A stretch of DNA of 64,000 bases from Synaphobranchus kaupii (taxonomy: Eukaryota; Chordata; Actinopteri; Anguilliformes; Synaphobranchidae): positions 55,236,157 to 55,300,156 of the forward strand of contig CM056381.1 in assembly GCA_029718625.1 (NCBI GenBank), read 5' to 3'. Made by a program: the position numbers and the translations under genes. Position 1 is the stretch's first letter. Every line of letters starts with the position of its first letter. The notes under the pieces are model-generated. The model searched no databases. It was not told the DNA's origin and worked only from the letters and a program-made list of their open reading frames with translations. Below are positions 20,680 through 32,830 of the stretch, piece after piece.

Positions 20680-21090
20680 TTATCATGCCACAATATTAGA
20701 CTGCACCCTGTGGTGGCTATGGGGGAAAGAGAGTCAAGTTGAACAGGGAAGTTATCTGAAACAATATATTTTGTTCTTATATAAGAATGTAGCTCATCAA
20801 ATTAATATATGCAATACATATAAACTGCCACATAGGTCTTATTTTACTCCACTACAGTGATTTAAACTGAAACTTACAGATGATAAATTGTGCAATAAAT
20901 TCACACTGCAAGCAGCTAGATCTTTCATGCATATATTTTAGGAATATCCAGTAATCAAGAAACTATGGCACAACGCAGGATCATACCAGACCTTCTATAG
21001 AAAGAGATTTAGGAATGATCCCAATTTAAACTTTATGTGCCAGGAAAGGCTGATGGCTAAGGTACTAAAATGCAGATGTATATGTACATA
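20680..21090 (+). pseudogene. L1/Tx1-type LINE C-terminal fragment
   Basis: Pieces in the plus-strand frames resemble the zinc-knuckle and C-terminal region of fish L1-like LINEs. TYKLPHRSYFTPLQ is followed by a stop; then MHIF, a stop and EYPVIKKLWHNAGS resemble the usual 'HMFWECPVIKKLW'. The Trp-Glu-Cys residues are partly lost and there are several stops. No upstream RT core is recognisable. The assignment rests mainly on the last segment. Confidence 0.55.
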
Positions 21091-21146
21091 TATATTTTAT
21101 TTTCTTACCAAAGAACATGCAAATTGTATATTGCAGTACCCTCTAC

Positions 21147-22262
21147 TGTTAGGTGTCGGTGGGGGAAGGACCCAAACGCAGGCAGGAGTATAAAAAAACC
21201 GAAGTTTAATAAAGGGCAAGGCAGCAATCCGAGGTACAGGCTGGGTCGAAAACCTGGGAGACAGGGCAACGGTACAAAGCACAGTCCAAAGAGTGGTCAA
21301 GGAACAGGCAGGGGTCAAACCGGGAAGGCACAGCAAAGGTACAAAAGCAGGATCCAAAAGCAGGGTCACGAGAACACAGGCAGGGGTCAAAACCGGTAAG
21401 GCAGAGGAGGAACAAAAAGAAAACAAAACAGAAATAAAACAACAGGTAACGGACGAGGAAAACAAAAAAACTAGAAAACAGATACTAGGAATAAACAGAA
21501 CAACTCGGGCAGAATCTCAGGAAAAAACAGGCAACACAGAAGCAAAATATTTAGTACAAGGAACTCACGAAGAACTCTGAAATGACAAGGTATATATACA
21601 CAGAGTGAGACAGACATAATGTGAATCAGGTGTGTAGAAACAGGGAGGGGAGATTGCTCACAGGTGAGAACAGTGAGGGTTAACAGGGACCAATAAAACA
21701 ATGACAGGGGAAACGTAAGACACGGACTGGAATACACAGACACAATGATAACAAACGGCCTGGAGTTAGCAGGTAAACAAGTGCACAGCTCAGAGGGGAG
21801 GTGCACGAAAGTGGACACGTGCAGAGAATGCGAAATCACAGATCGATACAGGGATAGGATAACGAGGAGGGAAATGACAGCTGCAGATAGAAACTCAAGA
21901 TGAATTAGTAATTAGTAATGTTAGTAGTGAACTCTAGAACCCTAATGTTAGTAGGTTAGCTGGTTAGTATTATATACATGTTAGTTTGTTAGCAGGTTAG
22001 TATTAAATCTAATCTAACAGTTAGTATGATTAGTACATTAGTATTATATACAAATATAAATAAAGCCAGAAGGAAGAAAACGAGATACGAAATACAGAGG
22101 AAACCCGAATGTTCCCAAAATCACCCGAATAGTGCAATGACAAAGACAGGGAGTGGAATCTCAGAAAACATGGAACGCGGGACTGACAATCGCGAGGGAA
22201 AATAAATCAGGAAAATAATAACAAATAAAGAAATAAACAGACAGAATTACAGGATCCTAACA
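21147..22262 (-). mobile_element. Solo LTR (minus strand) with 6-bp TSD
   Basis: The block begins TGTTAGG and ends CCTAACA, as an LTR does, and is flanked on both sides by CTCTAC (21141-21146 and 22263-22268). Read on the minus strand it contains a TTTATTAAACTTCGG polyadenylation-type segment and ends in 'gcctgcgtttgggtccttc', a sequence typical of fish gypsy LTR 3' ends. No internal retroelement sequence adjoins it, so it is a solo LTR. The long plus-strand frames through it are not coding. Confidence 0.8.
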
Positions 22263-22454
22263 CTCTACAACTTGTTACTGAAAAGTCTTTTTCTTGTTTA
22301 ATGTTGTCCACATCTTTTTTTTTTAGAAACTAATTAAAAAGTATTAAAAAAAACACAACAGCAATAAGAGCTTACTTTTGTTTTTGAGGCAGTGCATGCC
22401 TTTCCATCCAGAAGTTTCTATGGCATGGCTTTTTTAATGCGTAATCAATTACAT

Positions 22455-22690
22455 GTGTGGCAGCAGTGTAGCATAGTGACTAGGGAACTGGGCTTGAATG
22501 GAATGGTTGTGGGTTTCATTACCAGCTGAGGGGGTTGGTGTTGTATCCTTGAGAAAGGTACATAATGGGAATTGCTTGAGTAAAAATTTTTAACCGTATA
22601 TATGGATTCTATCTAAAAAATAAATCAAAATAATGTAAGCTGTTCAAGTAGCTCTGGAAAACAACACCTGTTAAAGCAATGTAATCTACA
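22455..22690 (+). mobile_element. tRNA-derived SINE (V-SINE-like)
   Basis: It begins with a tRNA-like head (GTGTAGCATAGTGACTAGG as A box; GTGGGTTTCATTACC as a degenerate B box). It continues through 'tgtatccttgagaaaggtac' and ends with 'gctgttcaagtagctctgg', the diverged form of the tail 'cgctctggataagagcgtct'. About 235 bp; old and diverged. Confidence 0.75.
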
Positions 22691-23398
22691 TGTAAACCAC
22701 TGCCTGAGCAGTCCTTCTATTTTCCTAGTGTACTATGATAATTATGTTGCCAGAGATCACTTGATAGCACCAAACTTCAGGCGTCCCTCTCTGTGATCAC
22801 TCTCTGTTATGCATGTTCGTATAGTTTCATCATCACTTCAGTTTATGTATTTTGTCAGTTCTTACGATGGAGATGAAATTCCAAACAGTGTGCAATGCAA
22901 AGGGGCGTGCTAGAGAGAGCAGCCATCCGTTACGACAAAATGCAGTAATGTCAACTATTATAGACTTTGCATAAGGCTTTAGATAACAACCATCTCTGAG
23001 AGGAATATTATAAAAATACATTTTGTATTTCATTTTGGATTCACAGTTAACTACAGGGTGTTCATTTTTTTTCTAATACTAAAAAAGGACTTCAACAGAG
23101 TTAGAGTCTGCACACACTGCTTTAATGCTTTTAAAATGATTGTATATTTTTTCCACAGAATATAAGAGTTCTTTGATCCCTAAAGATCTTTGTATGATAC
23201 CAATACAAAAAAGGTAATTGGGGGTGGGGGTAGGGAAAGTACAACAACGTGTGGACTCTGCTCCTAATTTCCCACTGAGCTGGGGAAATTAAACTGGGAT
23301 TGATATTTAGATGAGAATATAAATAGTTGTGTCCATTGCTATCAGCCCAGAAGGGTATAATAAGTCCTAACCGATTCTCTGATCACAAGGCATATCTG
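22691..23398. other. No gene recognised
   Basis: AT-rich unique sequence with no recognised domain, repeat or exon. Confidence 0.5.
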
Positions 23399-23504
23399 AT
23401 CCCTTATGGAAATGTAATATACTGCAGTATATTGTAAATATATCACAATTATCGTCATAATATATTTAAAATATACTGCATTATATTACATTTCCATAAG
23501 GGAT
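23399..23504. mobile_element. 106-bp palindromic MITE (copy 1)
   Basis: A near-perfect palindrome with ends ATCCCTTATGGAAATG and its inverse, and an inner pair AATATACTGCAGTATATT. A second copy of identical length lies at 29699-29804. Confidence 0.9.
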
Positions 23505-24265
23505 GGCTGCTTGAAGCTATGGGGAGACAACACAGGCTTCAGGTAAAGCAGTGAATCAGAGACCTACTAATCTCAGAAGTGAGCAGGTTGATGGGGCAGC
23601 CAGAAGGACAGATAACAGTAAGACAATAGTATTGATTCAGTTCATTGGCATTGGCAGATTGATTGATTCCTTGCATTGTGTCATTGTGTCCAATGGCATC
23701 ACCACATGATGGAGAAGACAGGAGAAATTTGAAAACCATTAGCAGTGAGGTAAAACAACAACAGTGGACTGGCAGCAAATTAAAACTGTGACCTCACACA
23801 TGAAAGAAGGAGGAAAGATCTACAAGATTATTACAACGGAGCAAAAATAATGACCTTTTTAAATTTGCAATATAAAAGCTTGACAGTCAGTTCCAATTAG
23901 TCCATATAAAGCAAGCAGCTGTGTTGCATTAAACATTAAAATATGGTATGATGGCTGAATACTTGATCCAAACACTGGAATAATGCCTTAACAGGATGAG
24001 CTACCCAGCAGCACCTCAAACACTATTTACAGATTTTACACATTATTTCATATCATTGCTTGATTGTGCCCAGGTTTGGAATAATTATTTTTCATGGTCT
24101 CTTGAGATAGGGAGGACTACCGCACACTCACAAAAATTCAGAAAAATAGCTGGAGGCAAAACAGCAGTCTCAATGCAAAATTAACAATAAAGCAAAATGA
24201 ATGGGAAGGATTTTGTCTGGGGCAATCCAGAACATAGCCCCTGATTATTGAACAAAAGTCATAGG

Positions 24266-24277
24266 TGACGTCACGTG
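24266..24277. promoter_or_regulatory. Overlapping CRE and E-box
   Basis: A full palindromic CRE (TGACGTCA, 24266-24273) overlaps an E-box (CACGTG, 24272-24277). Both are exact consensus sites for CREB/ATF and bHLH factors. No transcript start is evident nearby, so function is unproven. Confidence 0.4.
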
Positions 24278-24872
24278 GTGCTCTAATGGTGACATGTAGT
24301 CCAGCTGTCTCTCGTGTTCGTGTTTGTTAATTTGAATGTGTTTTGTTGTGTCTGGCTTTTCTCTTTTGTTTTTTCATGTGCTGTGTGTCTGTTATGGGAT
24401 GGGGAAGCGGGCTGGAGATTTTTCAGGGGACTCGTTTTTTGCTCGTTTTTTTATAATATTGACAAATTTTCTATTCGGGATAATTTGTTTGTGGTTGTCA
24501 CCATGGAGACACATTCGCATTATGCTCGGGAATGTCCATTGGATCTGCAGCCACAAAGTTTACCATCGCTCTTCACCGGAGTTGAAGATGTCGGGACTGA
24601 TCCAGGACTGCAGGCAATCTTCAAAAGGCCACCAGGGAAGGAGAAGATAATGTGGGGGAGGAATGAGGCGGTGACTGGGAATGCTGAGCTCCATTTCGAC
24701 AGTGGACAGAGACCGCGACACTGCGTGTAGCCTATGGAGGAAAGTCATGGAGGCAGAGTTTGTGAGTTGGACTGGTTGATGACATTGGACATCTCGGGAC
24801 AGCAGGGGCTATTTTTAATCATGACGTTTGGCTGTATTATTTGATATGTTTGTTTGTGTGTTGTGGGTCTGC
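24278..24872 (+). other. Unassigned stretch, possible LINE 5' region
   Basis: A plus-strand open frame of 138 codons (24314-24730) has no recognised domain. A Lys/Arg/Gly-rich second frame and the general look resemble 5' regions of fish LINEs, but I cannot support that. A solo LTR is inserted at its right edge. Confidence 0.3.
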
Positions 24873-25463
24873 TGTAACATCCGCCGTTTCCCTCCAGTCC
24901 ACCTCCCTTTAGTTTCCTCTGTATTCCCATTCCTTATGTTTCATGTCATGTTTTTCAGTTTACCCTGTTGGTCTCTGTTCTGTGTTCGTTGCAGGCTGGG
25001 CGTGGTCCCCGTTTAATTCCTTGTTTCTCCCCTTCATTGGTTAGCCTAGCACGCTCCTGCTTACTCACATTCCTCACTCTTTTTAGTTATTCAATCAGTC
25101 CCTTCACCTGTTCCCTTCACTATTTAGTTCCCCCCTCTCACACCGTTTCAGTGCCAGTTCATTTTCTCTGCTCTGTTTGAGATCACTCCGAGCCATTATG
25201 TTTGCTACCTTGTTTGTTGCTCGTAACCTGTTTTTGTTCTGTTCCTCATCCAGCCCGTCCAGCCTGCCTCCTGCCTGCCCTGACCCGCTCTGCCTCCTCT
25301 CCTACCCCGCTTAGTTCGCCAACCCCGTATCCAGCCCTTTACCCTTTTAGTTCGCCTTACTTGCTTGCTGCTTTTTCCTGAAACTAATAAATATTCTCCC
25401 TGGTGGAGTTTCATCGAGTTCTGTCTCAAAGTCTTGGGTCCAGTCCTGAACACTGCCTTAACA
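24873..25463 (+). mobile_element. Solo LTR (plus strand) with 5-bp TSD
   Basis: It starts TGTAACATCCGCCGTTTCCC and ends GCCTTAACA, flanked by perfect TCTGC duplications (24868-24872 and 25464-25468). It contains an AATAAA (in 'actaataaatattc') about 75 bp before its end. Its start is shared with the LTR at 39424-40032. No internal sequence adjoins it, so it is a solo LTR of a gypsy-type family. Confidence 0.88.
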
Positions 25464-25551
25464 TCTGCTCCACTGTCTATGTCTTTTTTGTTGTTGTTTC
25501 CTTTTGAAATTCACTGATTTACATTAAAATGATTCACTTCCTGTGCCACAT

Positions 25552-26125
25552 ACAGTGCGTAAGTATTTGGACAGTGACACAATTTTTGTTTTGGATCTGT
25601 AGTCCAGCACATTGGATTTGAAATGGAACAGTGACTATGCTATTAAAGTGCAGACTTTAAGCTTTAATTTGAGGGTTTTTATATCCATATCGGGTGAACC
25701 GGTGTGGCAATTGTAGCCATTTTTATACATAGTCCTCCCCAAATTAACATACATTTAAATTAAATCATCATATTTAATACTTGGTTGCATATCCTTTGGC
25801 ATACCATGACTGTGACCCAACAACATCAAAAGACTTGATATCTTATTTTCAGGTACTCTTACAAGGGATACTATAACTATAATGCATTTGAAAGGATCTC
25901 TATGGGAATTGGGGGGGTGGGATTAAGATGTAAATTACATGGGAATAATGTGGAACACATGGTTGGTTAAATGGCTATAAATCATCAAGGGTCTGAAGCA
26001 TCAAACATGCCTGAAATCATCACTCTGCTGCTAGATATGCAGTAGATATGGATGGATCACTTTAAGGGTTCCTTCTCCTGACTAATTTTTCCATAGAGAA
26101 AATGAGTCAGGAGAAACAACCCTTA
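25552..26125. mobile_element. Tc1-type element copy
   Basis: The left end reads CAGTGCGTAAGTATTTGGAC, matching the family at 15220-15463. The right half (from about 25790) is homologous to the inner part of the foldback at 12400-12760. It is therefore a hybrid of two related ends or a shared internal module. No transposase frame. Confidence 0.7.
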
Positions 26126-27053
26126 AAGTTGAAAAAACTAGATAATCCAAGTCAGTCTTGAAATGTATATTGACTGTAACCTTAGGTTCTTCTGTTTAAA
26201 TAATATTTGACCAGAGTGCATGGGGGGAAAAATACACAAATCAAGTCAAATATAATTTTGCTGATGCAATTACTGTGAAGACGTCCGTGATTCTGGGAAG
26301 CATGAAAACAAAGGATTTTCTAGCACTGTGAATCCACGGCAACTCTGGTTTTAGAGGCATGCAAGATCATCAATGCCGAAAGTCTATTCAGCCACAGCAG
26401 AATCACTTTGTTCACTCCCGAGGTAAACATGGCTTCATTCTATGCAGACAGTGGTGCTGACTGTTTCTGACTGGCATGAGACCAGCCCAGCCATGGCAAC
26501 TTCGACTGACTTAAGACCTCCTGGGGTGGGCGGCCAGGCAAGAAAATGTTCTGAGCTGACACTCACCCATTTCACATTCTGAGTCTCCTTAAAAATAGAA
26601 CGGGACTTGAACACACAAAGATGCAGAGCACATTCCTCATCGGATTGCGTGCAATGATGTTAATTAAATATGCGCACCTACACGAGGGGCCACAGGCTAC
26701 TGCATGCAATGGCCATTTTGATCTGTGTCTTCCAAGATGGTTTGCAAAATGTTTTTAAAAAAGTAATTATTTGTTGCATTATGCTACAGCATAAACAAAT
26801 AGCCAAAACATATTGTTAATTGCTATCCTGCTTTTTCAATGGATACAGAAAGGGAAATATTGGGAACAACAAGCGAACACAGCAGGGCACAGCTGACTAT
26901 GTACTTGTCACAAGTCTGCATGTTCCATGGTCCCACCTCCACATGATGGAAATGCATAATCGTTAATCAATTATACGTGCATATTATATTTCTAGATATT
27001 TAAAACAAAGAATATGCATGCACAATGTACATTTGATTTTTGCAAATAAAGAA
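26126..27053. other. No gene recognised
   Basis: Mostly unique sequence without repeat features or supported exons. Confidence 0.5.
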
Positions 27054-27238
27054 TGCAACTTAAGTGCACGTAAGCAGCATGAAGGCCAGGTGTAAGTTGG
27101 GATGGCGAGACGCTGCAATTCTTTCTGCAAACACAGTCCAGGGTACTGCAACTTAAGTGCACGTAAGCAGCATGAAGGCCAGGTGTAAGTTGGGATGGCG
27201 AGACGCTGCAATTCTTTCTGCAAACATAGTCCAGGGTA
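27054..27238. repeat. 95-bp tandem duplication
   Basis: Two almost identical copies (27054-27148 and 27149 to about 27238) beginning 'tgcaacttaagtgcacgta'. Both are open on the minus strand, so the encoded peptide is repeated, but it resembles no known protein. The near identity points to a recent duplication. Confidence 0.9.
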
Positions 27239-29698
27239 GTGATTTTTGACGAGGCTCGACAGGGCTTATCCTTGGAAGATCGCTCCCCTCAGGTGTCCCC
27301 GGACTGCTCAAGAGAACAGTGCTCCCTGCGGAAAACAGACGGCACAATTAAAGCAAGACTAATACATCTGCCGCAGAACATCAAATGCAAGATCAATTGA
27401 CTGTGTGCTCTCTTGATCTAATGCTCGTGGTTTATCCAATGGCATTTTTATCACATGGACACTGACGTTAAAACTGTGAACTCTAGGCATAATTTTCTGA
27501 TCCTGGACCTTCCAGTGGCCAAACTTTTTTGGCCACTGGAATTTTCTGCCTCCGTGATTCTGGTGAAATGATGGAATGAGAAGGCATCAGCCTTTGCGCA
27601 AATCTTGAGCCAGCCTGAACAGAAAGCAGTACAGAATATAGCAAAGACACAATTCCAACAGGGTTTTTTTAAAAACCACTTCTTATGTAAACTTCCTAAA
27701 TATACAATTTATATGTGCATGATTTTTAAATTAAAATTACCAACCCTCGAGTCACCTTATGTTTTGTGGGAAAACGGCCCACACATACTTGAAACTTAAC
27801 TTGTGGGAAGGAGTTTAAATGGACAGGCCAAGAACAAACCAAACCACCCTTTACCTCAGCTTTTCATGGCTGCTGATTCATCCTTGGTGACGTTTAACCT
27901 CTAGATCTCAAGAATGAACCTGTCTGATATACATCCTGATTATTTTCACATGTGCATCTGGGTAGGGTTCTGTGGTTAAAGGTGAATATGTGGCAAACTG
28001 CAATGAACAGTGAACATTGTCAAGTGGCAAGTAGACCGTCTATAATTAGTTTTGCACAAGTAGTTATAACTAATTCAGGCTTAAACACACTCAGGTGTTG
28101 CATAGTAGATGCACAAAAGCACAAATGCAAGTTAACTGTACTAACCAAGGACCAAAATACAAGTCCTGAATATACATATAGATTAGATCCACAACAATCC
28201 TATGAAAAGAAACCGTAAAAACACCATAGGATAAAACTATTTTTAAAATGTCAATAGTACAAAAGGTGAGAGTGTGAGGGGGTGGTGTTGGGAAGAGAAT
28301 AAAAATGCAATCTAAAGAGGTCTTCAGGGTCTTATTTTACTTAATGTTTTTTATTTTGATAATTTGCATTGTTATGCAAAGACCTACCATAATTTACATA
28401 TCCACACCACCAAGAGTAATGTGAAAAAATGTATTTATCATATGCATAATGATAGAATACAAATTATTCTGTTGTATGGGACATGAGTCTCTGGTCGTGA
28501 TCTCAAGAACCCCTATGCTGAAAGGGACGCTCAAGAAAAATAAATTATATTTTGAAAATATTTTCACTGCAATATGTTTATGTCAACCAAGACATATTAT
28601 GTAACAAAAAATGAAATAAACTTTTTTTCTGCCGGATCTAAAGAGGATAAGCTTGTGACATCTCCCAGGAAGTGAAAATGCCTTCACGAAAAATGATTAC
28701 AGAGAACCTCGCCTGTAACTGGCTAACAGAGGGTTCGGTGAAACACCTTCTGCCCCCGATTGACCCATTCCAGCATGGCAGGTCACAATTTTGCCATCCC
28801 GCTGTGCTCCCGGCTTTGGGGATGAAGCACCGGCGGCTTTTTTTAATGATGCTCCGCCCCGGCAGGCTGCAGAACGGTATACCCTCTGACTTTTGAGTCA
28901 AAGACAATTTAGTCTCATTGGAATGAATGGCTCTTTGTGCCTGGGCGCGCCTTGCATTGTGGGCCTTTCGCCATTTTACTTAGACTGAGAGCCGAGGTTC
29001 CACTTTCAACCTATCCACTTTTTTATTACTTTAATTCAGCTTAGGTGTGGCTTCTGAAACTTGTTAACAAGATATTTTGTTGGACAGATGAAAATATAAG
29101 AATGGTCGCAGACTGAGCACGTGCCACAGAGAGATTTTTGTTCAGAAATGGAGATGGTCTGGTTTGGTGAGAGTGGGCTGAATTACAACCATTACCCTGT
29201 GATTTTTACCCTGTTAGCAAGAGCAAGAGTGATTTAATTTAATGCCTCATCAAATGTGAAAAATATGTTGGGGATTAACCCACTGCCCAAAAATCATATA
29301 TCTGTGATCTAACTTTGTTTACTTTATCTCAATCAGTAGTCAGCTGGGGCCCAAGGACTCTTGTAGCAGATGCATAATATAATCTTTTTTCTACATTGAA
29401 AGGGGTTCATTTAAGGCCATAGATACCAAGATTTGGGGTTCTAAAATTATTGTCCTCAGGGGGCCCAGAAATGGAAACTTTCAGAGAGACCTGGATTGAA
29501 AAGAAGTGAAACATCATTGGTGATCTTACCATCACCACATTTTATTACATATTGTATTAAATGCAGCTTGATATAAATTAACAGTACATGACATCATGAT
29601 TTAGACATGCTTCAATGCATTAATGTATTATGTATTAAATAGTCAGTGTATTGTAGTGGGTGTCAGGTAATGGACATTTGCTTTATTTCTGAACAGCC
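27239..29698. other. No gene recognised
   Basis: About 2.4 kb of mostly unique sequence. A GC-richer segment at about 28620-28990 stands out from its AT-rich surroundings, but I found no exon or regulatory structure that I can support. Confidence 0.45.
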
Positions 29699-29804
29699 AT
29701 CCCTTATGGAAAAAGAATATACTGCAGTATATTGTAAACATATCAAAATTATCTTCACAATATATTTAAAATATACTGCAGTATATTACATTTCCATAAG
29801 GGAT
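29699..29804. mobile_element. 106-bp palindromic MITE (copy 2)
   Basis: Same ends and inner palindrome as 23399-23504, with a few substitutions mainly in the left arm. Confidence 0.9.
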
Positions 29805-29814
29805 GACAAAGTTA

Positions 29815-29900
29815 CAGTGCACTCCAAAAGTGTTAGGACAGTGACACTTTTTGTTGTTGTTTTGGCTCTGCACTCCAGCACATTGGATGAAAAATCACAG
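29815..29900. mobile_element. Tc1-type left-end fragment
   Basis: Starts CAGTGCACTCCAAAAGTGTT and continues 'ggacagtgacac', then 'ggctctgcactccagcac'. This is the left end of the same family as 25552; the rest is absent. Confidence 0.65.
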
Positions 29901-30468
29901 GGCCAAGTTACATTAAATAATTTAGGAAAGATTGGATAGCATTGCTTTGGAATAGGGCTAGTTTAATTAGTGTGAGCTACGAGAGGCAATATTGTTTGTT
30001 GTAACTTGGCCTCATTTTCATATCAATATCAATACTTTTAATGGCAGGCCTAGTTTTTGTTTTATGACTTTTAATTAATGACTTACAGACAGTTATTTGT
30101 CGGCAATGTGTGAGGAACATTTTTGTACGTTGAATACGTTTTTTGTTCGTATTTTATTTACACTCATCGGCCACATCTTCATGATACACAACAAATAAAC
30201 CTTGCCATTTCATTTTACAACATGTCTTTATGATATTGAATGATTTCACTTGCAGGAGAGTTGTAACAGGGCTGGCCTTGTTTCACAAGTGTGTAATTAA
30301 GAATACCACTAACTGCTATTCAATGTTACCTATGTTGGAGTTACTGAGTACTGACCTCTTGTTACTAAGAAGTTAAAAATTAGTATAGATGCAACTTCAT
30401 GTACGGTGTTACATACATATTATTATTATTATTACTAGACTTTTTTTGGTGAAACACTTCGGGAGCCT
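29901..30468. other. No gene recognised
   Basis: AT-rich unique sequence; a short TTA run near 30420-30435. Confidence 0.5.
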
Positions 30469-30484
30469 AAAATTGTAATTTAAA

Positions 30485-30868
30485 CTTGCCGTCGCGGTAG
30501 TACAGCGGTAAAAGCGCCGACTTTCAGTCGGTGCGGTTGTGCTCCGAGGATCGGGGTTCGCGCCCCGGTCCTGCCAGATCCGAGCATGGCTGGCGCCCTG
30601 TGGGAGCAGCAATTGCTTCCAGGTGGGGGGAGGGGCTCGGAGAGAATCGCTGCACGCATAGCGGCCCTGGGCGAGCTGGAATCACGGTCAGGAGCTCGGA
30701 GGAGTCGCACCCTGAAGAGGACGTGGCGCCCTCCCGTCCTACCGCCGGCTGACGGGGTTGTGTAGCGGTGATTCTCTAGCGGTAGCTACATGGGGGGAAT
30801 TGAATTAGAATTGGCTACTAAATTGGGAGAAAATGGGGAAAAATCTTAAACAAATAAAAAATAAATAA
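30485..30868 (+). mobile_element. tRNA-derived SINE with intact 16-bp TSD
   Basis: The tRNA-like head has an A box (TAGTACAGCGGTAAAAGCGCC, positions 30497-30517) and a B box (GGGTTCGCGCCCC). A GC-rich body follows, ending 'attggctactaaattggga' and an AAAT-rich tail. A perfect 16-bp duplication AAAATTGTAATTTAAA flanks it (30469-30484 and 30869-30884). Intact ends and duplication suggest a fairly recent insertion. Confidence 0.92.
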
Positions 30869-30945
30869 AAAATTGTAATTTAAAAAGCCGGCGTATGCTT
30901 TACTTTCATAGGGCACCATCTGTCTGGAGGGCTGGAAACTGTCTT

Positions 30946-30968
30946 GGGGGGGGGGGGGGGGGGGGGGG
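30946..30968. repeat. Poly-G tract
   Basis: 23 consecutive G. Similar G runs lie at about 13600-13611, 50427-50443, 50727-50745, 58480-58508 and 58777-58788; such tracts are prone to sequencing and assembly length error. Confidence 0.9.
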
Positions 30969-32443
30969 TTGAATGCAAAAAAAAGCAATGTGTTCATGAT
31001 AGATGGTGGCAACCCAAACCACCCTCCTCAATTGTATGGACCCCACCAAAATCACCCCCCTCCACAATCTTGCCTAGGGTGGCAGAAAGGCTAGAAGTGT
31101 GCCTATGTATTCAGGGAATATTGCGTAGTATTAAAAATGAATAAAAAAGCAAAACTTCTTGTGCTGAAAGATAAATATAATGACAGATACATATAATGAA
31201 TAAAAAAACATAACAGTGCTTATGGCATATAAATGCAATATCACCTTCAAGTGCTGCTATGACTCGATTTTTGGATAAGGGCCTTGTTGTGCTTTGCAAG
31301 TTCAGTATTGTGTTCTCCCCTTATGAAATTAGAGCATGTTAGAGGATGACCTCTGTGCTTACCGCTATGCGGTCAGGAATACATCCGATATCTCTCCCCT
31401 TCCATCTGCCCTTCTCCCTCATCCTGCCTCTCCCCTATCCCTCTCTCCCTCATCCCCCACCCTCTTTCTCACTCTCAGCACACAAGGTGAAGTAAAACAG
31501 AAAGATGGATGACGTTATCAGTGATTTCTGAGAGGCAAGGGAGCCTAACATCCTCCGGCCAATGTGGGATCACGGTGTAAGATCCCAATTAGGCATACAT
31601 CAGAGAGTGGCAGTGCATCTTTCCTTGTGGAAAGGCATGTCAAAATAAAAGTGTCACATGAACATATACATCAATCTTATTTCCAGATAATGGGAATATT
31701 CATGATAAATTCATTAAAAGGCATATCTGCAACTTCCTGCTCATGAAATTACAATGGCCCATAATGCACTGTTCAGCAGTGTTCCCTGTCATGTGTGCAA
31801 CAATACAAACAAAATGCATTAGAGAAATGGGTCACTGGCTTTCTTTTGTACTATTTAGCACAATATTGATTTTGTCATTTCAATCTAAATGGCTTTGTCC
31901 GTATGTTGTGAGATCCTGCAGTGTACTTATGCCCTCCAAACATGCTGTGAAAAAGGTAAAAATATAACACCCAATAAAATCCTGATGTTTCGCTGCCGTG
32001 AAGGATCACTGCCTCATGTAAAATTGAATTGCGATAATTGTGATATAACTGCCACAGCATCTGCCACACCAACAATTTCATTGTGCTTTGCAACTATTAA
32101 TACAAATTAGTAAATCAGACTCAAAGTACAGCTATGTGTGCAGTTTCGAATCTCTCCCTGACCCACGTTTGCGAAAGATTCACATAATTCTCACAAGTTC
32201 TAGGCTGCTTCAAAATGGCTTAAAAGGATTTTGAAACAATATGTACATATTGTGGAAAGACAGTCAAAACATAAAATTTAGATAATGGGTGACGTGTGGT
32301 GCACAAACAAACAATAAAAGCATTAAGAACAAACATGATGAAATGGACACGGGAAATATAAACCATGTTTAAATGCTAGGATAGTTGCTCAAATGAAGAG
32401 CAACATTAAAAGAAGTACACAATACATTTGTATGAGGGGCCGT
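30969..32443. other. No gene recognised
   Basis: AT-rich sequence with a pyrimidine-rich patch (31380-31480). Short open frames only. Confidence 0.5.
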
Positions 32444-32465
32444 TTAGGCCATAATTCATGTTGGA

Positions 32466-32830
32466 CCTCTCACATACATATATTCTCACTCTCACATACA
32501 TATATTCTCACTCACATACATATATTCTCACTCTCACATACATATATTCTCACTCTCACATACATATATTCTCACTCTCACATACATATATTTTCACTCT
32601 CACATACATATATTCTCACTCTCACATACATACATTCTCACTCTCATATACATATATTCTCACTCTCACATACATATATTCTCACTCTCACATACATACA
32701 TTCTCACTCTCATATACATATATTCTCACTTTCACATACATATATTCTCATAAGAGAATGTATGTATGTGAGAGTGATAATATATGTATGTGAGAGTAGA
32801 ATGTATGTATGTGAGAGAAAGTATATATAT
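32466..32830. repeat. Tandem ~22-bp repeat array (left arm)
   Basis: About 14 units resembling 'cacatacatatattctcact' run to 32744. After the junction at 32744-32759 the array turns around and three to four units continue in reverse orientation to 32830. Long open frames here (Tyr/Ile/His/Ser-rich) are produced by the repeat and are not genes. Confidence 0.95.

Noticed and set aside
21070..21839. Several open frames on both strands
   Set aside because: They fall inside the solo LTR 21147-22262.
28638..28907. Open frames on both strands in a GC-richer patch
   Set aside because: No domain, no splice context, and overlapping frames of similar length on both strands.
30485..30560. Functional tRNA gene
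   Set aside because: A and B boxes are present, but the sequence continues into a SINE body with target duplications and lacks a cloverleaf with a proper acceptor stem.
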